NCBI GenBank assembly: GCA_027625915.1
Contig: JANTQA010000070.1
Span: forward strand, 1,183,001-1,247,000
DNA from: Anaeramoeba flamelloides
Lineage: Eukaryota > Metamonada > Anaeramoebidae
Length of the DNA stretch: 64,000 nt
Direction: 5' to 3'
Shown here: piece by piece, positions 36,701 to 46,414 of the stretch
How positions within the stretch are numbered: position 1 is the stretch's first letter
Layout of the letters: each line of letters opens with the position of its first letter
The notes under the pieces: generated by a model
The model's database searches: none
Told to the model about the DNA's origin: nothing
What the model saw: only the letters and a program-made list of their open reading frames with translations
Translations under genes and position numbers: made by a program

Positions 36701-39429
36701 ATATTGATTTCTTTCTAACCAAAACAAAAAACGTTGTTTAGTTTTATACATTGTTTTTAAAACAAAGAAAGGGAATTCATCCAATTCCCAACCTTTAAGG
36801 GAAAATTGAAGGACTTTTTTATTTGTAGTCTATTTAACAAATAATTGGGTTCCTTGAAACAAATTATTTTTCCAATGTTGTAAATACTTGAGCACGGCGA
36901 TCTTTTGGGATTTATGAGATTAACAACATTGTAAAAAATTGGTTAAACTCTTCTAAAATAACTTTAAATATCATTTTTAAAGACAAATTTATTCGTAAAA
37001 TACTTCTTATTTTACTTTGTTTGAATTGGAAATCAGAAGATCAGAAAATTTTAAAACTTTGTCTAATTACTAAACGATTTCCAAGTTCTTTCCACGGTGA
37101 CTACAATACTATCCTAAACTTTTTAGAGAAACAATCACTTTCTTATCAGCAGTTGTATAGAATTATTTACTTTTAATTTTTACAAATAAAAAGTTTGAGT
37201 TAAAAAAAAAATATATATATCAATAAGATCAATTAAAAAAACAAAAAAAAAATATTCATGATAAAATAAAGTATTAATCGCAATAACAGTTTTTTACACT
37301 GCTTTTTTTATCGTGTAGAGATTTTTCTTTGATTTAATCCATAAATCAATATTTCTTGAAAAAAATTAACTATTTTTGAGATAAAAAGCAAGTACTTGTT
37401 GGAATCTCATTTGAAATGTTGATCTCTTCAGGTTTGATTTAGTTCATTTTTTTTTTTAAGTTCTGATCAAACAACATCAAAATGCTTTTTAGATTCACAC
37501 GGTTGGTTATGTTCAATTCGATTTGGTCCCTTTTGATTCAGTTTGTTTCCGATCTAAGGAAGATCAAGTTTTTTTTAATTCAAATAATGATTTTTTATCC
37601 CTTACACCTCCTGCAAACATTTAATCAAAAAAAAAAAAAAAATGGGGGTGTGAAAATACAACTTAAAAAAGGGAATTTGGAAAATCCAAAAAATTATAAA
37701 AATTAAAAAATAAAAAATGCAATTCTTGTTATTAATATTATGGTAATATTAAATCATTGTATTTGGTATTGTGAAAGAGATAAATTTTTAAAAATAAAAT
37801 CACAAAAAGGAAATTTTAAAAATTTTAAACTAAAATTTATATAAAAAATTATTTCTAAAAAAAAACACAAAAATTAATTAAATGATATTAATCAAAAATC
37901 TGAAATTTATTTTTCTTGTCTGTAATTATTCAGAAAAGCTCTTATGGTTAAAAAAACTTAAGGTAATAAAGCAAAACGAAAAAATATAAAATTTGAATAA
38001 AAAATGCCCAGAAAATATTTGATATGATTAATCTAAATTATGAAACATATGATTTTTGTCGATAATTTTTTCATCAAAGCTCTTATATCTAGTGCACTTA
38101 GGGGAACCAAAAACAGAAAAGGAAATTAAAAATTAAAAATTTCTAAAATTTTAATAAATTAATATAAAAGTGTTATATTTGGTGTGAAAGTTACTAAATT
38201 TTTTCTTTGATCCTATCTTGTTGGATATTTTCGGTGGCTATATTTATCTGAAAAGTCACCAATTTTTGTAGAGGGTTTTCATTTTTTTTAATAATTATTT
38301 TTAATCAGAAAATGGGTTAAAGCAAAGCACAAAGGCAGTTTTCCCACGGCCTTTCTCTTTTATTCTGAATTATCTCATTTTATTCATAAATCGAAATTCT
38401 CAAAAACATAACAATTATTTTCTATTATTTGATCAGAAAATGTATAGGTTTTTAAATATCAAAATAATTATAATAGAAAACCTAATATCACATAAGTTTT
38501 TTGATTTTACTCAATGCAACCAATTTAAAAAACTGAGGAATAAAAGTTTTAAAACATATTACTCATAGTATTTAATTCACTCTTTTAAGTAGTTTGAGGT
38601 AACAGTTTTTAAAACTAGGGTTCTTCGCTTTTTTAAAAAGGTTATTATATTTTTTCACGAGTATTTTTTATTTATTTTGATTTTTTCTGATTTTTCCTCT
38701 TAAAAAAACTTTTTTTTTTTTCTTTAATTTTTGTTATTTTTTTTCAAACCCAACAAATAAACCAAAAATTAGAAACATTCTGGAAAACAAATTTCAATCA
38801 ATAGAATATATGAAGGAAATTGGAAAACCAATTTATATCATGGCGAAGGTCATTTACAATATTCTCATAATAAATTTTACGAAGGCGGGTTTCAAAATGG
38901 GCTTAGACATGGTAAGGGTACTTTAGTCTATCGAAAATTAAAATATGTTGGTAATTGGAAAAATGATAAACCTGAAGGCGAGGGTGTATTATATAAATAT
39001 GAAAGGGAGATTATGAAATGCACAGGTGAGCAAACTAATAAAATAAGAGAGAAAATTTTTTCCAATTGGCACGAAGGGAAACCAAGTTCAGCAACAAAAA
39101 GAATAATCAATGAAAAACTTGTTTTTAAAGGAAATTATAAAAATGGCGAATTCGATGGTGAAGCTATTCTTTTTGATCTCGATGGTAATTCTTTAATGGG
39201 TGAATGGAAAAATGATCAACTTTTAACAAATAAAAAAATTGTCATTGAAGAACAAACAAAATTTTCGAAAAATACTTATGTATACCTCCCTCTGGCGCAC
39301 TCGGAATTAGTCCAAGAATTTAAAAGTGGTAAAATAAAACATCAACCAATACAAAATATCGTTGAAAATAATATTTTTTGGTTGGAACCCATATCTGATT
39401 CTAATATAATGAAAACTACTTGGTATTAA
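27793..39429 (+). CDS. RGS - RhoGEF (DH-PH) - MORN protein, three exons, ~1199 aa
   Basis: The predicted role is to couple a heterotrimeric G-alpha subunit (RGS) to Rho-family nucleotide exchange (DH-PH), with MORN repeats for lipid or protein binding. The exons are 27793-28632, 33182-35284 and 38773-39429, both junctions phase 0, with donors GTAAAT and GTAAGT. Residues 1-205 are basic and disordered, with a Lys/Asn run. RGS is ~221-343, and its second half, starting YISQESEFQVNI and continuing through DSFSRFKR, is in exon 2. A DH-like helical domain is ~360-565 (LFGPINRIL, SLIGDKFLK). A PH-like segment is ~570-655 (KILLYDKQIAICY). An Asn/Glu repeat follows, then about 11-12 MORN motifs from ~817 on, such as GTIFEGNFNNGVREGKG, continuing across the second junction. 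RGS and MORN are certain. DH is likely, PH plausible. The upstream long-ORF start is a TTG; the first ATG is at 27793. Confidence 0.88.
29111..29525 (-). mobile_element. MITE family E, copy 2, TSD CAA
   Basis: CCATTGTGGAAAAAAAGCC at the left and TTTTTTCCAAAATGG at the right are flanked by CAA (29108-29110) and CAA (29526-29528). The interior also contains GATCAATCAATG and AATCCATTATATTATTTTCA, the inverse of the word in copies 1 and 3, so this copy is inverted relative to them. Confidence 0.85.
29712..31087 (+). mobile_element. TTAA element family I, copy A, with nested insertion
   Basis: TTAA (29708-29711) then GGGAGTAGCCACGG opens the element. GGTGTAGCTACTCCC then TTAA (31088-31091) closes it. 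The whole unit is the reverse complement of 35382-36196, except for about 540 extra bp at ~30335-30875, which are element B. TTAA flanks and a GGG-starting TIR resemble piggyBac-type target use. A perfect 20-bp palindrome pair, TGCCACAATAGAATGTTGAG, lies at 29874-29893 and 29949-29968. No transposase ORF is visible. Confidence 0.85.
30335..30875 (+). mobile_element. Element family B nested inside TTAA element copy A
   Basis: It starts CCATTCCAATAATTTGAACA and ends near ACCCAAATTAATGGAATTAAG, which are imperfect inverted repeats. The interior matches 17855-18372 across its length, for example GGTTGATCGATCAAATGAT. Copy B of the TTAA element lacks it and so shows the approximate empty site. Element B therefore inserted after the TTAA element spread. 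Confidence 0.8.
31092..31762. mobile_element. TTAA element family J, sharing a target site with family I
   Basis: It begins GGGACTAATCTCTATTA directly after TTAA 31088-31091 and ends TAATAGAGACTCGTCCC before TTAA 31763-31766. It is 671 bp with TIRs of ~17-20 bp. Inside, ATATTGGGAAAATGTCACTC (about 31316-31336) and its inverse (about 31400-31422) form a hairpin pair, the same design as family I. Confidence 0.8.
35382..36196 (-). mobile_element. TTAA element family I, copy B
   Basis: TTAA (35378-35381) then GGGAGTAGCTACACC, to ACTCCC then TTAA (36197-36200). It is 815 bp, in reverse orientation to copy A. The internal palindrome pair with TGCCACAATAGAATGTTGAG is retained (about 35943 and 36017). 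No ORF is present. Confidence 0.85.
36256..36474 (+). other. Coding-like fragment inside RhoGEF intron 2
   Basis: A 72-codon ATG frame has normal composition and less AT than its surroundings, with words such as FTFSTLDKTWFKIPTHKQ and FHACEEISEAFQ. It begins 60 bases after the TTAA element. It ends in CAAACGTAAAAC, which could be a donor (AC then GTAAAA) rather than a stop. I cannot assign a family. It may be an exon of a nested gene or a remnant. Confidence 0.35.
36892..37176 (+). other. 94-codon open frame inside RhoGEF intron 2
   Basis: A stop-free frame between a TGA and the TAA at 37174-37176 has a protein-like mix of charged and hydrophobic residues (LLCLNWKSEDQKILKLCL, FPSSFHGDYNTILNFLEK). 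It lacks an ATG near its start, so it would have to be an internal or terminal exon. It lies on the same strand as the host gene. The phase does not match a simple join with 36256-36474. Function unknown. Confidence 0.35.
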
Positions 39430-40014
39430 AATAATTGTTTTTTTTTCTTTTTGGACTTTTTATCATTTTTTTTTTTAATACTTTGGAAGTTTTTTGGGGA
39501 ATATTTCATTCAGTATAGCACATGCAAGATATTTCAAATGATCAAGTTAGATACAGGTAATTTTATTTCTACTACTTAAAAATGAAAATCTTTATCATCT
39601 TCTGCAAAATGCTATTTGTATAATTTAATATTGTTGTACTTAATATTGATTTACTTTTGTGAATCAGTAAAACTTATTCTTCATGTAAAAAAAAAAAAAA
39701 AATAGTTAAAAAAATGTTAAATTTTCTTGTTTCTGTGATTTATTTGATTTGTCTATTTTATTAAAAAAACTGTTTTCAAACACTTTGATTTAGTTATTAA
39801 TCATACTTGATTTAGAAAGAATTTGTAGTGGACGAATAAAATTTAATTTTTTTTTTTTTTTTTTAGAAAAATTAGCAAATTTCTATGATTTTCTTAAAAT
39901 AATCTCACAAATTTTTTTAAAATCAGCAAATTAAGACCATATCAAAAAAAAAATAAACTAAAAATCATAATTTATGTTACAAAAAAAAAAAAAAGTTAAA
40001 AGAATCACAATATT

Positions 40015-40375
40015 AGGAATTTAGTTTCTAATTTGGAATAATTTTCATTTTTTGAAAAATTATGAGAATCTTTTTTTCATTTTTTGTTTTCGTTTCGTTA
40101 ACCATTACAAAATTTCTGAATTGTTAGATCAAAAAATTTTTTTGAATGGTTGATATAAGGCCGAGATCGAGTTTTAATAAAAAGAAAAACTTTAAAAAAA
40201 AATAGTTGGTGGTATCTAATCATTTGGGTCGATCAATAATTGTTAAAAGAATTTTTTACAAATTTACCAATACATTTTCTTTGCTCATCTCCAAAATTTT
40301 TAACACTCCAATAATTTATTAGAATAAAAATTATTTATTTTTTGTTTTATGAGTATTGTAATTTATAAACAAATT
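40015..40375 (-). repeat. Element family B, degenerate inverted copy
   Basis: It shares GGTCGATCAATAATTG, ACAAATTTACCAATACATTT and AAATTTTTAACAC with the other copies, and TGAGTATTGTAATTTATA with 1213-1640. Ends are approximate. Confidence 0.6.
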
Positions 40376-40760
40376 GCTTACCTTTCCAATCTTTCGAAGA
40401 TCACTGTGCTGAAAAACTTTTTTGAAAAAAAAAATTTAATATTTGCGAATTTTTCACTTTTTGATAACTTTTATTCTAATAAAAATTATTAGTTTTGAAG
40501 AGATTCTTTTGATCAAAAAATATTTTTAAATATATTTAGTATTTATAGTTGAAAGAATCTAATTTTCCAGGTTATATTAAGATTCTTTAAAGTTAACAGT
40601 AAATAATTTAAAAATGTTTTTCTTTTACAGTTAAAAATTTATTTTAATATCTTTTAAAAGTATTTTAAATTTTAATAAATATCTTTCAATTGAAAAAATC
40701 AATTATGGAATTATTTATCATAGAAATTGAAGAATAAATACCTAAATTTCTAAATATATA

Positions 40761-40955
40761 CTGTCAGTTTCAAATTTGAGTTACAAACTTTCAACCGAAT
40801 TTAGGAAAAAAAAAATCTTAAATTAAGGCATAAAATTTAAAAGTGATTTTTTTACAAATTATTGGTCCTAGAATCAAAATTTTGTGTCGTAATTTGGGAT
40901 TTTTTTGTACCTTTTATTTTCGTTGAAGTTTATGCCTTAAAAGTGGAGCTGGCTG
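40761..40955. mobile_element. MITE family G, copy 3 (degenerate)
   Basis: CTGTCAGTTTCAAATTTGAG at the left and AAAAGTGGAGCTGGCTGA at the right are eroded forms of the family G termini. TA precedes the left end. The middle retains the TTAGGAAAAAAAAAATCTTA and TTTTGTGTCGTAATTTGGGA pattern. Confidence 0.75.
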
Positions 40956-41119
40956 AATTATCCTTTAGTTTTTTTTTAATTTTTGAAATGAACCTAATTT
41001 TTTTTAAAATTTTCAGTTTATTTATCTTTTCGAGAATTTTTCATCAAACCTGTAATGGTTAGAACACTTAAGGTAACAAAGAAAAAATTGAAAATAAAAA
41101 ATTCCTAAAATAGTTAAAA

Positions 41120-42000
41120 AATAGACAAATTCGGATACATCCTGCCTGGGTTTTTTTTTTTTTTTTTTTAATTCAAAGGAATTGAGCAAAATCAAAGATC
41201 TTACTCCATTCTTTTAAATTAAAAAACTTAACGACAGTGGAATGTCAATTTATTAATCACAGTTTATGGAATCCTTATTTATTACTGCTAATCTTTCTAT
41301 CAGTTTTTTACTCCTCCTGTTTCAGGTGGTGTGTCGACAAGTACCTTGCTTTTTTTAATTTGAGAAATAAAAAGAAAATTAAAAAAAAGCTAACCCACGT
41401 TTTCCAGAATTAGAAAGAATTTAATAAAATCAAGGATTTTACACAATTCCTTCAAATCCTAAAAAACCTAACGACATTGGATAATTTTTAATTTGGTCAT
41501 GTAAATGATATAATATTTTTTTTTTACTTAATATTTTAATTATTTTTCTTCTCTTTTTGATTTAGTAAATTTTCTTTGATTGCCACTTTCTTACAATAAA
41601 TAAATTTTCTGTTTATTCCAAAAACTAAAAAAAAAATTGCAGTTAGGTTTTCTTGAGTTTTCTGTTTGTTTGTGAAATCGATAGATTTTCGTAAAGTTTT
41701 TTTTAACTTTAGAAATAAACCGAAATTTTTAATAAATTTTTTGTTTATTTCAAAAGTAAAAAAACATAGAAAACTTCATAAATAAATTATAAAACCTCAA
41801 AAATACCTAGAAAACTTCACAAATAAAACAGAAAAAAAATAATTAAACATAATCACTCTACGGACACTTTAGTTGTTTTTTTTTTTAATTTTTGAAATCA
41901 ACTGAAAATTAAAAAAAAAACGACTGTATCGTTTCCAGAATTTAAAAAATTTGAATAAAATCTTTTATTTTTCTCAATTCTTTTGAATTATGGAAAATCT
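41120..42000. repeat. Complex palindromic repeat family M cluster
   Basis: It has recurrent words AGAATTTAAAAGAATTGAG-like, CAAAGATTTTACTCAATTC, GGTTTTCTTGAGTTTTCTG and AATCGATAGATTTTCGT, in both orientations, so the block can fold into nested hairpins. Related blocks are at 5745-6110, 52325-52710, 53515-54010 and 57315-57690. It has no ORF. Confidence 0.6.
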
Positions 42001-43015
42001 AGGTATTCAACAGACACAGTAATGATTATCAAAATGATTTTTTTTTCTATATTTCAGTTTTTACAGAACAGTGCAACATTTTCAAAACTGTTAGTTATTC
42101 TCTATTCCAAATTATATATATCGAAATCGAATTATTACTAAAATTTGTATAGACATTTATTGATATTTTTTACCTGAAAAATACAACTTTTTTTTCGCTA
42201 GATTAGAGACTTTTAAAAATCACCTGTAAGATTAAAAAATAAATATAATAGTTCATAGAATTCGAAGTTGTGAAATTTTAATTAAAACAAAAATAAACTT
42301 TATTATGGCGAAATTTGAACCAAAGTGTTTGTTTTATCAAAATTGAATTTTTCAATGATATTTTTTCAAACTTGTGGTGGTATCTGCTTCAATTACATAA
42401 TTTTTATAAAAAAAAATTAAGTAAATTTTCTTCTTTTTTGCTTATTTGTTTATTTTTCTGATTGGTTATAAACCGAGATAAAATCACAATAAAATAAAAT
42501 TATATATACCCAATTTATCGTTGAAATTTCTTTTACTCACTTGGCATTTTGTACTTTTTTCTTGAATATAATGATATCACGTGCTCATTAAAAAACTTTT
42601 TTTTATATTTTTTTACAATATTATGATCTAAAAATATGATATTTATTTATTTGTGACTGATTTCAATTGATATTAGAAATATTTGTAAATTTTATATTTA
42701 GATTAAACCAATAGAAACATTAATAAAGTGCTTTTTTCTGAAATATCAAAAAACAAAAATAAAATAAACTTACAACATTTTTTTGGAAATATATTCTATT
42801 TTTTAATCTAAAAAATAAAAAAAATAACAACTTTTAGTATGAAATGAATATATAAATAAAATATTCTTCTCCTTATATATAATACCTTCTATTTTTGAAA
42901 TTTTTAATAGTCTAAAATTTTTACTATTTTTTTTTCCCATATGACAAAATTTCCTTACTCTCTATTATATTTGGTGTTGAAGTTTAAAAAAAAATATTTT
43001 CTTTTTTCTTTCCGA

Positions 43016-43037
43016 ATATATATATATATATATATAT
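43016..43037. repeat. (AT)n microsatellite
   Basis: About 11 AT units lie in the intergenic region. Confidence 0.8.
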
Positions 43038-46000
43038 TGCTTTTCTTAAAATAAATCCAAACAAATAAAAAAAATTTTTTTTTTAAATATAGCTATTTTA
43101 TAAAAGGTAAATACAGTTTTGTATGAGATTGCCAGGATTAAAACTTTTTGAAAGTTGCTATTTTAATAAAAAGAAAATATTATTTTAATTGTACTTTCCT
43201 TTAAACACAAACACCATCACCACATGTATAGCTTGGTTACTCACTTTATTTAAAATCGAAAAATTACAAAAAGTTTTGATTCTGAAAATCTTTTCATTTT
43301 TAAAATAGAAAAATGTAAAAAAGTTTAAAAAATGAACATATTTTTAAAATTGCTTGAGATAATTTTTATATAAAAAAATTGTAATCTTTTTTCTCTTTCT
43401 GAATAGATAGGCTAAATACTTGAAAAATATCAGCATTTGTTTCTTTTTGAAATTTAAGTTTTAATACAGAAAACATAATTATTGAATAAATCTTCTTCAA
43501 AAGAAATAACCAAATAAAACTAATATCTAAAGAGGAATAATATTCCTAGAAACGTATTTAATAATGGTATCTGATTTTTTTTGTTTAGTGGTAGTATAGG
43601 TTTTAAATACAAATTTTATATGTAATTTAAAAGGAAAAATTTTACAAAAAAATACTTTGATCAAAAAAAATGCATTAATAATTTAAATAAAATATTAATA
43701 AATGTTCAAATTCACTCATATATATTATGTTAGTTTTTTTGATTAAATTTCCCATGATTGGGGTTGATTCAATGGTATATATGGAATGGAAAAACTGTTG
43801 AAATACAAGTAATATTCTTTAAATGCTTTTTTTAGTCATAGATGGGTTATTTTCTTGTTAAAATTTCTTTTTTTTTTTTTTCCTTTAAAACAAGATTTCT
43901 TGAGAATTTGTCATAATTTTTTTTTAATTCAAGTGACAAATATTTTGAAAATTAATTGTTTTAAATAAAAGTATTACCAATAAACTCATTATTTCTTTTG
44001 TTTTTTTTATTTTTACAAATATTTAAAAAAAAAAAAAAAAATAATTAAATAGAGGCTATTTGGTAATTACTTTTATTAAAATAACCAATTCTATTTCAAA
44101 TTATAGATTCTTATTTTGAAACCAAAGTTCAATTTATAAGAAATAAGCAAAAAAAAAAAAAAAATAATAATTATTTTTTTAATATATTTATTCAGATCTA
44201 GAGTTATTTAACTCGGTATTTTTATTCCACATTAAGATAATATAATATACAAAATTTCACTTTATGGGTGTAAGATTACTATACCATTCTGGAAAAAAAT
44301 TGTCAAATCTGTTTTAATTGTAAGTAAGGTGTAAGAATAGGAAAATTTTTCAATTATTTTTTTTTACTTATTTATCACTGATCAATGAAGGTAGCAGAAA
44401 TTGGCATTCCTCAAACTTAATTAATACGAATTGTTAAAATCTTGTGGCCAATTTCATTAGAATTATAAAAAAGCCAAAAAATATCACTTTGCCAAAGGTT
44501 TTGTATTAAATCTTTCATTTGAATGTAGAAAAATGAAAAAACTTAAATTATTGTTTTATTTGATGTTTTGAATTATATTTTGGTATTAGTAATCAATCTA
44601 ATTTTTGGACTTGGTTTTTGTTTAAAAATGAACAAACAAAAGGCAGAAAAATATTTGAAAATATAATAACTTTAACTATCATTTCACATTTAAAACCGAT
44701 TTGATAATTTTTTTTCTGGGATGGTTATATAAAAAAAAATAGAATTTCTCATATCTTGGAATGGTTCCAACCGTTCAATAATTTTTTCAAATAAATTAAT
44801 AGTTCAAGAAAGAACAGAAAAAGAGATCAAACTTTTAAAGTTTCAGAAGAATTTCTTTAATTCGAAAAAATATTAAAAAGATAATTTTCAAAAAAGCTAA
44901 TTTTAACTCTTTATTATCTTTCTAAATCAATTTTTTATATGTTGTTCGAAATATGAATAATAAAAATTGTTCATGGATCAAAATTAATTTAATTTCAAGA
45001 CCTATTGTCTTTATCACTCACTCGAACAACTCTTTTAAAAAAAAATTCTATAAATTATTCTATATTAAATTAGGTGACTTTTGTAATACCTGTAATTTTG
45101 AAATTTTACTTTCACAAGATCTTTCGTGTTTCCGTTTTTAAAAAAAAATTCTTATTTAGAAATTATCAGACTTTGATCAATCAGTTGAAATTTCTGATTT
45201 TTCTTTTTTTGTCGACTCAAAACCCAGGTCTATACTTTTCCTAATTGTGTGTTTTTCCTAAATTACCATCCTAAAAGCGATTTCAGAAAAATCAACAGAA
45301 GGATCTTACCCTTAAATTTTGTGATCAGACTCTTCTAAAATATTTGCAAATCTCAACGACTTTTATCTTTTTTATAACGAAATTATTTGAGAAACCACGC
45401 AAGATTTTTGGTGTATTTTTGTGATTGTAGTGAAGAAATATTCGAAAAGTTTTTTTTTACCTCAAAATTCTCTTTTTGGTGTTTTTGATTGAGCAAAAAA
45501 GAAGTACTTTTTCTCGAATCAAGTTTTTCATTTATCAAGAAAGATAAAAGAAAAAAATTAGTTCCTTCACAAACAAGAAATCAAGACTTTTTAATTGAGT
45601 TCCTATAGAAAAACGATTTCTGCAACTTCAGTTTTGTTTATAATGACATAACTTACTCGACCAATTTTACTCTTTTTATTAGAAACAAAAGACTAAAAAT
45701 TGTTCGTTGGTTATAAGTTGTCACGAATAAAGAGGATTTGGAAAAGACAGAAATTTTGAGAAATTCCAAAAAGCCTCAAAAAAATCAAACCTAAACTCGG
45801 CAAATTTCAAATTTGAAAGATAGGATTTAAGTACATTTTAAAAATATCGATTAGATAAGAGGGGAATGAATAAATAAAAAAACTTGATAACCTTTTCACC
45901 TGAAATTAGAATTTCTTGATCAAGACATTATGAAAAACCCAGACCCTTAATCAAACAAAAGGGTTTGATCCAAAGCTTGTAACCTTTGAGCAAAAAGAGA

Positions 46001-46302
46001 ATTCTCATTTTTTTTTACTCTTAGCTCCTTTCTACTATCTACAAAAAATTTTTTTTCGAAAGTATGGTTTTAATTTTCAAACTAAAAATTTCCTTTCTCC
46101 CTCTCTTTCCATTACACTTACAGAATTTACACCATCTCTTTCTCTTTCCTCCCCAAATTATCGAATATAGATTTTTAATAAAAAAAGCTTTTATTTTACC
46201 CTTAACCTTTCCATCAACTCTTCAAATATTTTGGACACAAAACCAAAAAACACACACCACTTTTATTTTTCCTTCATCTACACCAAATTGAATAATGTAA
46301 CA

Positions 46303-46340
<38 letters not shown>

Positions 46341-46414
46341 TTGTTGTTGTTTTTGTTGTGTTTATTTTTTTTTGTTTCGAATAAAAAATTTTTGTATCAA
46401 TTATGTGCCAATAG

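Larger units (their letters stand above)
35285..38772 (+). other. RhoGEF gene intron 2 (3488 nt)
   Basis: The donor GTAAGT follows AATAATTTA and the acceptor AAAAATTAG precedes AAACATTCTGG. The join is phase 0 and completes a MORN motif across the junction. The intron holds TTAA element copy B (35382-36196), two coding-like open stretches (36256-36474 and 36892-37176), a degenerate family E/F-like segment (~37200-37440) and otherwise AT-rich sequence. Confidence 0.8.
39430..46414. other. 7-kb region between the RhoGEF and Myb genes
   Basis: I see no gene here. It contains element B (40015-40375), MITE G (40761-40955), a stretch of palindromic family M repeats (~41120-42000), a TA microsatellite (43016-43037) and many homopolymer runs. 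From about 45140 to 46300 the sequence is less biased and probably forms the 5' flank, and perhaps an unseen first exon, of the Myb gene. It ends in a 34-base T-run (46306-46339). Confidence 0.6.
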
